DNA from: Shouchella clausii
Lineage (GTDB): Bacteria > Bacillota > Bacilli > Bacillales > Bacillaceae_D
NCBI RefSeq assembly: GCF_002250115.1
Contig: NZ_CP019985.1
Span: 1-64,000 of the forward strand
Length of the DNA: 64,000 nucleotides
Direction: 5' to 3'
This document shows, one piece after another, positions 44,694 through 53,287 of this stretch (the stretch's first letter is position 1; each line of letters starts with the position of its first letter). The translations under genes and the position numbers were made by a program. The notes under the pieces are model-generated. The model saw only the letters and a program-made list of their open reading frames with translations, ran no database searches and was not told the DNA's origin.

Positions 44694-45792
44694 AATGATG
44701 CGTAGTTTTCGTGCGAAAATGGTGGCCTTATTTGGATTAAGCATGTTTTTATCAGCAATGATCACATACGTACTCTTTAAAGGGTTGCAGTTCCATTATC
44801 ACACCGGGGTTGAATACGGCGATCCGGTTACGCACATTCGTAACTGGATAGGTGGATTCGGGGACTTTAACGTCTTTTTTGTTTTGTTCATTTTCCTTTC
44901 TTTCCTGTTTTTCTTTCTCCTGACAAAACCCTATTCGATCTATTTCAATGAAATTTCAAATGGCATTCGCCACCTTGCCCGCGGCGACTTTAGCCACACC
45001 GTCAATATCCAGTCAAATGATGAATTTAAAGATATTGCAAAAGACATAAATTTGGCCAGTAAAACATTGCAAGAGGCGATTCAACGGGGAGACTTTTCCG
45101 AAAGTAGCAGAGATCAATTAGTTGTAAATTTAGCCCATGATTTGCGGACGCCCCTTACCTCTGTTCTCGGTTACTTGGATTTGCTCCTAAAAGACGAGCA
45201 GTTAACGAAAGAACAAGTTAAACATTATTTAACGATTGCCTTTACGAAATCTACCCGTTTGGAAAGACTGATTGATGAATTATTTGAGATGACGAAAATG
45301 AATTATGGCATGCTTACAGTTGAAAAAAAGACAATCGATTTAACTGGCCTCCTTCATCAATTAAAAGAAGAACTATATCCTTTACTTGAAAAGAACCACC
45401 TGACTGCCCGGATGAAGTGTGCCCCCGATTTATTCATGAGCGGGGATGGTGATTTGCTAGCACGTGTATTTGAAAATTTGCTGACGAATGCGATCCGTTA
45501 TGGAAACGATGGGCAGTATATCGATGTAAATGGTTTTATGGATGAAAGCGGCGAGGTCGTTGTGCAAGTAGTCAATTACGGCAGCAGCATTCCTGCAGAG
45601 GAGCTTCCTCATCTCTTTGATATGTTCTATATTGGCGATGAGGCACGAACCCATAAAGAAAATCGGACAGGCCTTGGTTTGTTTATTGCCAAGAATATCG
45701 TCGAACAGCATCATGGATCGATTACAGCTGAAAGCAACGTCATACAGACTACTTTTGAAGTACGTTTGCCTAAAGAGGACCGTTCGGTTTAA
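44677..45792 (+). CDS. VanS-like sensor histidine kinase
   Basis: The 371-residue kinase has two membrane helices (about residues 15-35 and 65-88), a HAMP region and HisKA (LVVNLAHDLRTPLTSVLGYL). The ATPase domain has FENLLTNAIRYGNDG, a DMFYIGDEAR F-box and TGLGLFIAKNIVEQHHG. The external loop is short (~30 residues), as in VanS. ATG 44677 overlaps the regulator's end by 17 bases and lies six bases after GGGGAG. Confidence 0.85.
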   Translation: MHSMAKMMRSFRAKMVALFGLSMFLSAMITYVLFKGLQFHYHTGVEYGDPVTHIRNWIGGFGDFNVFFVLFIFLSFLFFFLLTKPYSIYFNEISNGIRHLARGDFSHTVNIQSNDEFKDIAKDINLASKTLQEAIQRGDFSESSRDQLVVNLAHDLRTPLTSVLGYLDLLLKDEQLTKEQVKHYLTIAFTKSTRLERLIDELFEMTKMNYGMLTVEKKTIDLTGLLHQLKEELYPLLEKNHLTARMKCAPDLFMSGDGDLLARVFENLLTNAIRYGNDGQYIDVNGFMDESGEVVVQVVNYGSSIPAEELPHLFDMFYIGDEARTHKENRTGLGLFIAKNIVEQHHGSITAESNVIQTTFEVRLPKEDRSV

Positions 45793-45889
45793 GAAAAATT
45801 TAATGTTTACCCTACGTATTTTTTAAATACTTTCGCCTATGCTTTAAGCGGAAACACGAAAAACGGCTTAGGTGAAAGGTAGAGATTGT

Positions 45890-46783
45890 ATGGGAAAGGC
45901 TTCAACGTTCGTAAAGATTTCCATAATCATGATAATCATACTCTTGGCATTATTTAAAGTAGCAGATAGGAAAGAGCCCTTTTCTTTTTTTCGTACGGAC
46001 GAATACGCCAGTCCATACATTTATGTAATGGATCGAGAAACGGGGCGTGTCGTTTATGAACAAAATGCCGAAGCTAAAGTATATCCTGCCTCGCTTACAA
46101 AGATCATGACAACGATTGTCGCACTTGAGCAGATGGATGATTTATCTGCCGTTGCCCCTGTCGATGTAGAGACGTATCACGAAATGTTTGCCAACAACGC
46201 GTCCATGGCCGGTTTTTTTGGCAGGGAAGAAGTAACGTACCGTGATCTTTTATATGGAACGATGTTAACATCAGGTGGGGAAGCAGCAAACTCGTTAGCG
46301 GTTCATGTGGGAGGAAATGTGGAAAATTTTGTGCAGATGATGAATGACAAGGCTGCTGAACTTGGATTGAATGGCACACACTTCACAAATCCAGAAGGTC
46401 TTCACAATGAAAAGCAATATACGACCGCTTCTGATATGGCTAAGCTTTTAGACTATGCCTTAAACAACAACGATTTCAAGACTATTTTTACAGCAAAGAC
46501 ATTTCAAACCACACCAACAGCCGAACATCCTGATGGCCTTTTACTACAATCCACTGTTCTGACATTCCTCCATAAAGAAGAGCAAGATCGGTTTGACATT
46601 CTAGGTGGAAAATCAGGCACCACCTACGAAGCAGGACAATGCTGGGCCACACTTGGTTTGGTCGAAGACAGCGAATATATCAGTATCGTCATGGGCGCTC
46701 CCTTGAAAAATATTAGCCATCCAGATCGCGCCCAAATCGCCGATACGCTCAAATTGTATCGAAAAATCGAATCTAGTGAATAA
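45890..46783 (+). CDS. Serine-type D-Ala-D-Ala carboxypeptidase (PBP5/DacA-like)
   Basis: The 297-residue protein has an N-terminal membrane anchor or signal (FVKISIIMIIILLALFKVAD). The active-site motifs are SxxK in PASLTKIMTTIV, SxN in SGGEAANSLAV and KTG-type in GGKSGTTYEAG (KSG). It trims the terminal D-Ala from peptidoglycan stem peptides. It is shorter than DacA because it lacks the C-terminal beta domain. ATG 45890 is preferred over GTG 45872. It is the likely target of the VanRS-like pair. Confidence 0.85.
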   Translation: MGKASTFVKISIIMIIILLALFKVADRKEPFSFFRTDEYASPYIYVMDRETGRVVYEQNAEAKVYPASLTKIMTTIVALEQMDDLSAVAPVDVETYHEMFANNASMAGFFGREEVTYRDLLYGTMLTSGGEAANSLAVHVGGNVENFVQMMNDKAAELGLNGTHFTNPEGLHNEKQYTTASDMAKLLDYALNNNDFKTIFTAKTFQTTPTAEHPDGLLLQSTVLTFLHKEEQDRFDILGGKSGTTYEAGQCWATLGLVEDSEYISIVMGAPLKNISHPDRAQIADTLKLYRKIESSE

Positions 46784-46832
46784 TGCTTTCAAGTGATTAC
46801 AGCCTGAAACGGCTGTAAGTAGCTTGTGAGAG

Positions 46833-46868
46833 AAAAACCAAGTCATGTGATCACTGACTTGGTTTTTT
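46833..46868 (+). terminator. Terminator after the carboxypeptidase gene
   Basis: AAAAACCAAGTCA and TGACTTGGTTTTTT form a long stem around a loop of ten bases. A closely related hairpin occurs at 50403. Confidence 0.85.
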
Positions 46869-46932
46869 CTCCTGTCCGATTTGGTCGTTGAAAACGGCGC
46901 TGGTGTGCACCGCTACATGCTACCGACTGCCT

Positions 46933-47619
46933 TTAAATATCGAGCGAAAACGTTTCTTTTAAGCCTTGTTTTCCTGCGTCTGTAATTTTGATTGCTCGTG
47001 TTTTCGGCAAACGTTGCACCCAGTTTAATTCAATAAACCTTTCTAGCAATGCATTCCCCAACGCTCCAGCAAGGTGGTGGCGCCTTTCACTCCAGTCTAA
47101 ACATTTGTGTGAAAAGGAACGGCGTTTTTTCCTGACATTTTCCAGGTTGATTTGAAAAGCTTGAAAGAATGCCTCTCCTGATTCAGTAACGACAAAGCCG
47201 TCCTTGTCTTCACGAATGACATTCATGTTGAGCAAAGACTCTGTTACTTTCACCCCTAAAGCGCCGGCGAGGTGGTCATAGCACGTTCTTGCCGAGCGGA
47301 TTGCTTTGTCTTGAGAGGCTTGATTGAATGACTTGATTTTTTGTGGCGGCGCAATCGATAAAAGCGACTCCATGATTTTTGCAATTTCTGGATCTTGAAT
47401 TCCATAATAACGGTGTCTCCCCTGTTTTTCGACGCCAAGAACGTTGGCATCGACCATTTTGGCTAAATGGAAGCTAGCTGTTTGTGGCTTGATGCCTGCC
47501 ATATAGGCCAACTCACTTGCGGGATGGAACCGACCATCTAATAAGGCGGTTAATATCGCCGCACGGGAAGGTTCGCTTACAAGTGAAGCGACGATGGCGA
47601 CATTTGGATTGGCATTCAT
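46933..47619 (-). CDS. ArsR-type winged-helix regulator
   Basis: The 228-residue protein has an N-terminal ArsR/HTH_20 domain (SEPSRAAILTALLDGRFHPA, ASFHLAKMVDANVLGVEKQG, HRYYGIQDPE). A ~130-residue C-terminal part contains a second winged-helix-like region (RSFSHKCLDWSERRHHLAGALG). It is divergent from a flavin reductase gene; a perfect palindrome at 47637-47654, 17 bases before its start, should be its operator. Confidence 0.8.
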   Translation of the reverse strand: MNANPNVAIVASLVSEPSRAAILTALLDGRFHPASELAYMAGIKPQTASFHLAKMVDANVLGVEKQGRHRYYGIQDPEIAKIMESLLSIAPPQKIKSFNQASQDKAIRSARTCYDHLAGALGVKVTESLLNMNVIREDKDGFVVTESGEAFFQAFQINLENVRKKRRSFSHKCLDWSERRHHLAGALGNALLERFIELNWVQRLPKTRAIKITDAGKQGLKETFSLDI

Positions 47620-47636
47620 TTTAACACTCCCTCTTG

Positions 47637-47654
47637 TAATCGATATTTCGATTA
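47637..47654. promoter_or_regulatory. Operator palindrome between the ArsR-type and flavin reductase genes
   Basis: TAATCGA and TCGATTA are perfect inverted arms around TATT. The position in the divergent promoter region fits regulation of both genes. Confidence 0.65.
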
Positions 47655-47714
47655 TAGTGGAAGTATTTCTATTCTACAATCGACTAGGAAGGACAACAGA
47701 GGAGGAACAAATGA

Positions 47715-48335
47715 ATGGAACAAGCAGCTCAAGGCATTCATACAGAAACGATTAAACCAAGCATTTTATACTACGGAACGCCTGTCGTTTTAGTAACAAC
47801 ACTGAATGAGGACGAATCCGTCAATATTAGTCCGATCTCGTCTTCATGGGCATTAGGAGACTGTCTCATACTAGGCCTTGGACTTGGGGGAAAAGCGATT
47901 GAGAATATAGAACGCCATCCTGAATGTGTTTTAAATATACCAAGCCCTTTCTTATGGGAAAATGTTGAACGATTGGCTCCGCTAACTGGGAAACAGCCCG
48001 TTCCAGCTGGCAAGAAACAGCTTGGATTTACGTATGAAAAAGACAAGTATGGCAGTAGTGGCTTAACGCCCGCTCCGTCTGAAGCAGTAAAACCGACACG
48101 GATTTTAGAATGCCCGCTTCAAATTGAAGCAACAGTGAAACACATTCGCATTCCAGAGCATTCGCCCGATTTTGCGATTGTCGAAACACAAGCAGTACAC
48201 GTACATGCTCATAAAGAAATTATGATTGGCGAAAATCATATTGACCCAAGTAAATGGAGTCCGCTTATCTATAATTTCCGCCATTATTTTGGCTTAGGCG
48301 AACAACTGGGAAAAACGTATCGGGCGGAACAGTAA
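47715..48335 (+). CDS. Flavin reductase-like FMN-binding protein
   Basis: The 206-residue protein has the split-barrel flavin reductase fold: YYGTPVVLVTTLNEDESVNI, SPISSSWALGDCLILGLGLG, KAIENIERHPECVLNIPSPF. Members reduce FMN with NAD(P)H or bind flavin for other reductions. The start is ATG 47715 behind AGAGGAGG. Control by the divergent ArsR-type regulator is likely. A strong terminator follows. Confidence 0.8.
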   Translation: MEQAAQGIHTETIKPSILYYGTPVVLVTTLNEDESVNISPISSSWALGDCLILGLGLGGKAIENIERHPECVLNIPSPFLWENVERLAPLTGKQPVPAGKKQLGFTYEKDKYGSSGLTPAPSEAVKPTRILECPLQIEATVKHIRIPEHSPDFAIVETQAVHVHAHKEIMIGENHIDPSKWSPLIYNFRHYFGLGEQLGKTYRAEQ

Positions 48336-48384
48336 AACATGAGCAAGCTTTGTGTTGGCCGCGATGTTCGATAACGCAAAAGCA

Positions 48385-48427
48385 CGCTTTCTCTCTTTTC
48401 ACCCAGAGAAAGCGGCTACTTTTTTTT
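48385..48427 (+). terminator. Terminator after the flavin reductase gene
   Basis: CGCTTTCTCT and AGAGAAAGCG form a perfect 10-bp stem, followed by GGCTAC and eight T. Confidence 0.85.
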
Positions 48428-48446
48428 AGCTTTTTTATTTTTGTGT

Positions 48447-49007
48447 TTAGCCTTGAATGTTATTCCAAAAAATTTTATAAGAAATATCTAAAGAGTAGTC
48501 AAAAGACTGTTTTGTATTATACAGTAAATCTACAATTAGCCCATCAAATAGGACAATAAAGGCAACCGTACACTCGTCTGAAGTGTAATTAAATGTTTCT
48601 TTATCAAAAACTTTTTTTATTTCTGTTTTTAGGGTATTGAGATAAGGTATATAATGCGCCGATACATAAGATTGTATTTCTAGTGGTTCCGCAAATGATA
48701 ATGCCTGCAAAAACCCTGTGTTAGGTTTATCGTAAGCCCTTAGACTGACCTCTTTCAGAAAGGAATACAATACTTCTTTAGGAGGAAGGCTCGAAAACCT
48801 ATCAAAAAAAGATTGTGTAAAAACAATTTCTGCGTCAATCACTTCCTTGTAAAGTTCCATAAATAATTCTTTTTTTGAAGGATAGTGATAGGACAAGGAT
48901 TGCTTTCTAATCCCCGCTTCCTCAGCGATTTGTGACATTTTAACACCTTCATATCCATTCCTATAAAACTGATTAATTGCTACCTGTTTGATTTTTTGTT
49001 TCGACAT
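48447..49007 (-). CDS. TetR-family regulator of the adjacent MFS transporter
   Basis: The 186-residue protein has a TetR helix-turn-helix (KIKQVAINQFYRNGYEGVKM, IRKQSLSYHYPSKKELFMEL) and a helical ligand domain. Its start lies 35 bases inside the end of the MFS gene, so the two are co-transcribed. Matching palindromes upstream of the MFS gene are the presumed operators. Confidence 0.85.
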   Translation of the reverse strand: MSKQKIKQVAINQFYRNGYEGVKMSQIAEEAGIRKQSLSYHYPSKKELFMELYKEVIDAEIVFTQSFFDRFSSLPPKEVLYSFLKEVSLRAYDKPNTGFLQALSFAEPLEIQSYVSAHYIPYLNTLKTEIKKVFDKETFNYTSDECTVAFIVLFDGLIVDLLYNTKQSFDYSLDISYKIFWNNIQG

Positions 49008-50184
49008 TCCTTATATTCAACCCCTTTAAACGCTGTTTTACAACCAAGTAAACCACATACACAATTAAAAATACAACGTAAATCAATGTTGCCACAATAT
49101 AAACAGCTTGATAAGATGCTGCCTCTGCTATTAATCCGAGGATTAATGAACCTCCGCCAATACCAACATCGAAAAAGTTAAAGAAAGAAGCCATTGCGTC
49201 CTCATGTTCAGCTTTATCTACCAGATTGATACACCAAGTTTGAATGGCAGGAAGCAACGAACCAAAACCAAAACCATAAAATATGGCCGCAATAAAAAAA
49301 GTACTATTCGCATTTGCACTATATAATAGACCCAATCCAATGATAGCAAAGATAGCACCTGGAATTAATACAACAGATGGACCATGTAGATCAAACAGCC
49401 TACCAGAAATCAAACGTACTGCAAAGCTTGCCAACGCTATAACAAAGAAAAATAACCCGACGTGAGAAAAATCTTTTTCCAAGGCGTATAAAGAGAAGAA
49501 TGACATGATCCCTCCTGCCGCAAATCCAACTAACAAAATGAGAAAGGCGGGAAATAAAACTTTCTTTTCTAGAATTTTCGTTTTCACATTAGCTTTCTTG
49601 TCTAATGCCTTTCCATCTGGCGCTCTCTTAACAAATATCCCCATCATAAGAGCTAATAGCAATACTGACATACCACCTAAGAACAAACGTTGAAAATCAT
49701 ACAGTTCTATAGCCATGATACCTATCATTGGACCGACAGAAATGGCGACGGTTTCCCCTAAACCAAAGTATCCAATCCCTTCTCCACGTCGCTGTTTAGG
49801 AATGATTTCAGCTGCTAGGGTAGCAAAATAAGTTGTAGCCAATCCAAAACCAGCTCCATGAAAAAGCCGAATAATCAATAAAGTAGTAATATCAGTAGAA
49901 AGATAATAGGCTCCAGTTGCCAATGCATTTATTAAGATGCCAAAGATTAAGAGAAATTTTTTGTCGATTTTACTTGCCAGAATGCCTGCAAATGGACGAA
50001 TTAGAATGGCGGATAACATAAATATTCCTGTTACTACTCCAACTTGACTAGCTGCTCCTCCCATTTCTGTAATAAAGAGAGGCAGCGTAGGAAGCAGCAT
50101 CTCGAAAACCATAAAAAGCAAACCATTTGAAACTAAAATAAAAATAAATGATGGTGACCATATTTTTATATGTGAATGAGTCAT
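48973..50184 (-). CDS. MFS transporter (probable drug efflux)
   Basis: The 403-residue protein has twelve predicted helices and MFS motifs: LIRPFAGILASKIDKKFLLI (motif A region after helix 2) and RLFHGAGFGLATTYFATLAA (motif B/C region). It is first in an operon with a TetR regulator and has a TetR-type operator between -35 and -10. This arrangement suggests an inducible exporter of a toxic small molecule. Confidence 0.85.
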   Translation of the reverse strand: MTHSHIKIWSPSFIFILVSNGLLFMVFEMLLPTLPLFITEMGGAASQVGVVTGIFMLSAILIRPFAGILASKIDKKFLLIFGILINALATGAYYLSTDITTLLIIRLFHGAGFGLATTYFATLAAEIIPKQRRGEGIGYFGLGETVAISVGPMIGIMAIELYDFQRLFLGGMSVLLLALMMGIFVKRAPDGKALDKKANVKTKILEKKVLFPAFLILLVGFAAGGIMSFFSLYALEKDFSHVGLFFFVIALASFAVRLISGRLFDLHGPSVVLIPGAIFAIIGLGLLYSANANSTFFIAAIFYGFGFGSLLPAIQTWCINLVDKAEHEDAMASFFNFFDVGIGGGSLILGLIAEAASYQAVYIVATLIYVVFLIVYVVYLVVKQRLKGLNIRNVETKNQTGSN

Positions 50185-50224
50185 TGTTCTAAGCTCCTTT
50201 TGTTTTTCTGTATGTCACTAAGTC

Positions 50225-50253
50225 ATCTTATCTGATCATGGTCAGATTGTAAA
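50225..50253 (-). promoter_or_regulatory. MFS-tetR promoter with operator in the spacer
   Basis: On the minus strand TTTACA (-35) and TAAGAT (-10) are 17 bases apart. The spacer is a palindrome (ATCTGA..GTCAGAT on the plus strand, 50230-50247), so bound repressor would block RNA polymerase. Confidence 0.7.
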
Positions 50254-50283
50254 TATCTTTTTAGCGCTTTTAAAATAGATTTT

Positions 50284-50301
50284 ATATGACAACAGTCATA
50301 T
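50284..50301. promoter_or_regulatory. Second TetR operator upstream of the MFS promoter
   Basis: ATATGACAACAGTCATAT is palindromic and shares the pattern AT-TGA----GTCA-AT with the spacer palindrome at 50230-50247. Confidence 0.65.
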
Positions 50302-50402
50302 AAATCTTTATTACTATAAAATTTTTCTTTAGAGCTTTTCGTACCTTGTTATAGCTTAAATGTTTGATTAGAAAGTAACAATTTTTCAAAAAGCAACATA
50401 GG

Positions 50403-50445
50403 CAGTAAAAAACCAAGTCATGTAGTTAAATGACTTGGTTTACTG
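50403..50445. terminator. Hairpin related to the terminator at 46833
   Basis: CAGTAAAAAACCAAGTCA pairs with TGACTTGGTTTACTG (small bulge) and is followed by TCTTTT. The core AACCAAGTCATGT is the same as at 46837. It lies downstream of the minus-strand permease gene and far from any plus-strand gene. Confidence 0.5.
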
Positions 50446-50612
50446 TCTTTTCTCAAAAAGTTGTCCCTATTTATGTTCCCCTTTGCCCTAGAAAACCATA
50501 GACATTTTTTAACCAACTCCCCATTATAAGTGACTTATTATCTGAACAATTCTATCAAGGGCCTCTCGCTTAAGGTAGGAAGTTTCCAATATCCTCTTTT
50601 CGCCAAGGCCGA

Positions 50613-51317
50613 TCACAGCACATCTGTTTTTTCAACAGAATGAACGACCATAGCAGCAATGCAAAGTCCTATAACTGCCAATGTGAATGGAATATAAATA
50701 ATAGTAGCAATTGAAAAGCCTGGGTTGTAAGAGCTAATCAGGGCGACAATGATGATCGACGATACAATCGTTGCTGGCACTGATTTTTGGCGCATGCCAA
50801 AATACAACGGGATCAAGCTTGTGCCTGCGGCAGCCACTGCATACATGCCCGAACTGCCCGCCTTTTCAATCAGCATCGCAAAAGTGACGGTCTGGTCAAC
50901 GACTTGCAGAACTGAATTTCCGAGCCACAATGCAGCGCTGACAACAAGGTCAGAGCCTAAAATCGTCACGAACGTAAGCAAAAACACAAGCGCCAGTTTT
51001 GCCGAAAGCAGTTTTTTCCGTTGCACAGGCAATGCAAATAAAATATTGATCGTCTTGTTTTTATATTCCTTAATCACCAGCTTTGCAAGGAGTACAGCCG
51101 CAAACACAATAAACACGGCGCGGACAAACAAGCCACTAATAAAAAAACCTTCTTCGAGCGTATGAAAAGGAATGTCTTCGACCTCGAACTTGCCCATAAA
51201 CATAAGTGCATAAACGGTGAGCACAATTAGAAAATTGGCGACAATCGCTCCTTTCCAATACCACCCTAAGCTTGCTTTCCTTAATTCTAGTTTTAGTAAA
51301 TGATACATGGCTTTCAC
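50613..51317 (-). CDS. ABC transporter permease (BcrB-like)
   Basis: The 234-residue protein has six hydrophobic helices and begins MYHLLKLELRKASLGWYWKG, typical of ABC-2 permeases of the BcrAB/LanFE type. KNKTINILFALPVQRKKLLSAK is the cytoplasmic coupling loop. It overlaps the ATPase gene by four bases and is last in the operon regulator-kinase-ATPase-permease. Export of, or resistance to, a cell-wall-active peptide is the likely role. Confidence 0.8.
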   Translation of the reverse strand: MKAMYHLLKLELRKASLGWYWKGAIVANFLIVLTVYALMFMGKFEVEDIPFHTLEEGFFISGLFVRAVFIVFAAVLLAKLVIKEYKNKTINILFALPVQRKKLLSAKLALVFLLTFVTILGSDLVVSAALWLGNSVLQVVDQTVTFAMLIEKAGSSGMYAVAAAGTSLIPLYFGMRQKSVPATIVSSIIIVALISSYNPGFSIATIIYIPFTLAVIGLCIAAMVVHSVEKTDVL

Positions 51318-52243
51318 TCTTCTTCCTGTGCTTTTTCTTGGTCAAGCACTTGATGGAAATATTCTTCTAACGATTTGTATTTTTTGCTAATCGCTTCAAT
51401 TTCGACATGATGGTCGAGCATCGCCTGTGTGATTTCGTTTTGCCTATGACCGGCCTCATAGACGCGAATCGTGTTGTTGTGGAGTGCTTTGAAATTGCTT
51501 AACTGCAGCACGTCTTCCAACACAAAGCATGCTTGCTTTTGATTAGCAGTTAAAATTTCGATATATTCTGTATTTTTCTCTTTGAGCGCTTTCATAGAGA
51601 TTTCCTGAAGCCATTTTCCGTTTTTGATAACGCCGATACGGTCAGCAAATAGCTCGACTTCGCTAAGCAAATGGCTGGAAACAATCAATGTCGTTCCATA
51701 TTCTTGGTTCATCATTTGAAACATCTCTCTCACTGTTTTAATGCCTGAGGGGTCCAGCCCATTCATCGGCTCATCTAAAATCAATAGCTCCGGTTTGACT
51801 AACATCGCACGGGCAATGCCGAGCCGCTGTTTCATCCCGAGTGAAAACGTATGGACAGGTTTGTGTTGGACTTGCTCCAATTCGACCCATTCCAGCACTT
51901 CGTTTATGGCGTTTGGATCGTAATAGCCCATGTACTCAGACACTAATTGCAAGTTTTGTTGTGCTGTTTTCTTTTCATAAAAAGTGGGGTATTCGATCAT
52001 GCTGCCAACACGTCTTAAATACTGATAAGACGAAGCCTTTATTGGCTCCCCAAACATGTCAATTGTCCCGTAACTCGGTTTTACTAGATTGGTCAGCATT
52101 TTCATAATCACGGTTTTCCCTGAACCATTAGGGCCGAGTAGCCCATAAATCTCCCCTTTCCGCACACTCATCGTAACATTTGAGACCACCTCGTCCCCGG
52201 CTATGAATTTTGTCACATCGTGTAAACGTACAATTTCCTCCAC
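51314..52243 (-). CDS. ABC transporter ATPase (BcrA-like)
   Basis: The 309-residue ATPase has Walker A (GLLGPNGSGKTVIMKM), the signature (FSLGMKQRLGIARAML), Walker B (ELLILDEPMNGLDPSG) and a ~90-residue C-terminal extension as in BcrA. GTG 52243 is chosen because AGGAGG lies six bases before it. Partner of the overlapping permease gene. Confidence 0.85.
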   Translation of the reverse strand: MEEIVRLHDVTKFIAGDEVVSNVTMSVRKGEIYGLLGPNGSGKTVIMKMLTNLVKPSYGTIDMFGEPIKASSYQYLRRVGSMIEYPTFYEKKTAQQNLQLVSEYMGYYDPNAINEVLEWVELEQVQHKPVHTFSLGMKQRLGIARAMLVKPELLILDEPMNGLDPSGIKTVREMFQMMNQEYGTTLIVSSHLLSEVELFADRIGVIKNGKWLQEISMKALKEKNTEYIEILTANQKQACFVLEDVLQLSNFKALHNNTIRVYEAGHRQNEITQAMLDHHVEIEAISKKYKSLEEYFHQVLDQEKAQEEE

Positions 52244-52354
52244 TATGTTCCTCCTTCTTATCACTTGATTCGTTTATTAGTATAGAGCATGGATTTGTCT
52301 TTTTTCTTTATCCTTTCTTACAAATTTCTTAACCGGCTATTTTAGAGAGTGGTC

Positions 52355-53287
52355 TTACCTGATTTTTTTGAATGTGCAGCGAAAGATCGTTTTTTGATAA
52401 GGGGTACTGATCGCTGTTATTGTCCCTTTCATGGCGACGACAAGGCGCTTCGTAATGCTTAGTCCAAGCCCGCTGCCGTGGAATGCTGGATTTCGAGCGT
52501 CATCCAACGTATACATGCGCTCAAATATCCGCTCTTGTTCTGTTTCGGGAATGCCTTTCCCTTTATCCCAAACGTCAACGACTGCTTGTCCCTCTTCTTC
52601 CGTTACCGACAGGCCAAAGACATTGCCTTCATGCCCATAAAGAATCGCATTGGCGATCAAATTGCTCAACACCCGTTCGAGCCCTTCTTCATTGCCTTGA
52701 ATGTAAATCGGCTTCTCGGGTATGTCGATTTGTACGTCCATTCCTGTTGAAGCCAACCACTCATAATGGTCAAGCACGCTTTGGCGGCAAACTTCATTCA
52801 AATCAATTCGGCTTAATGGCAACAGCTCATCGCCTGCTTCCAGCTTTGCTAAAGCAAAGAACTTATTCATTTGCGAAATCACCTGTTCTGTTTTCTCATG
52901 AAGGCGGCCAATGATTCGCATTCGTTCTTGTTCAGGCATTTCTCGGTCTAGTTCCAGCTTTTCAATGTAAGCAATCATCACCGTCAATGGTGTTTTTAAA
53001 TCATGTGAAATATTGGCCAACATTTTACGTTGTTCCAGTTTGGCTTTATGGTAATGAGCCACTTGTTGTTGATTCAAAGCGAGCAAGCGGTTGATTTGCG
53101 CAAGTACAAGTTGGAGTTCCTTTTCATCTGTCGCCACAAGCAATTTGCCGCTTGTTTCCTGGTCAACGAGCGCTTTAAGCTTTTCTTCGATAGCAAGCAA
53201 ACTTTCTTTCGATTTTCTTTGCCGATAAAAATGCCAGCCTATCATAAACACAAACGCTAGGGCGAAGACGACCGTTGCCACACTCAT
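52355..53287 (-). CDS. Sensor histidine kinase of the second ABC module
   Basis: The 310-residue kinase has one N-terminal membrane helix (VATVVFALAFVFMIGWHFYR), then a coiled region, HisKA (MLANISHDLKTPLTVMIAYI) and the ATPase domain (LSNLIANAILYGHEG, DKGKGIPETEQERIFERMYT, GSGLGLSITKRL). With almost no extracellular part it cannot easily bind a ligand outside and may sense through the ABC transporter or the membrane. It overlaps the regulator gene by four bases. Confidence 0.85.
   Translation of the reverse strand: MSVATVVFALAFVFMIGWHFYRQRKSKESLLAIEEKLKALVDQETSGKLLVATDEKELQLVLAQINRLLALNQQQVAHYHKAKLEQRKMLANISHDLKTPLTVMIAYIEKLELDREMPEQERMRIIGRLHEKTEQVISQMNKFFALAKLEAGDELLPLSRIDLNEVCRQSVLDHYEWLASTGMDVQIDIPEKPIYIQGNEEGLERVLSNLIANAILYGHEGNVFGLSVTEEEGQAVVDVWDKGKGIPETEQERIFERMYTLDDARNPAFHGSGLGLSITKRLVVAMKGTITAISTPYQKTIFRCTFKKIR

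Larger units (their letters stand above)
50185..50612. other. 428-bp intergenic region: MFS promoter, operators, hairpin
   Basis: It holds the MFS promoter with two operators (50225-50301) and a hairpin at 50403-50445. I see nothing in 50446-50612. Confidence 0.6.
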
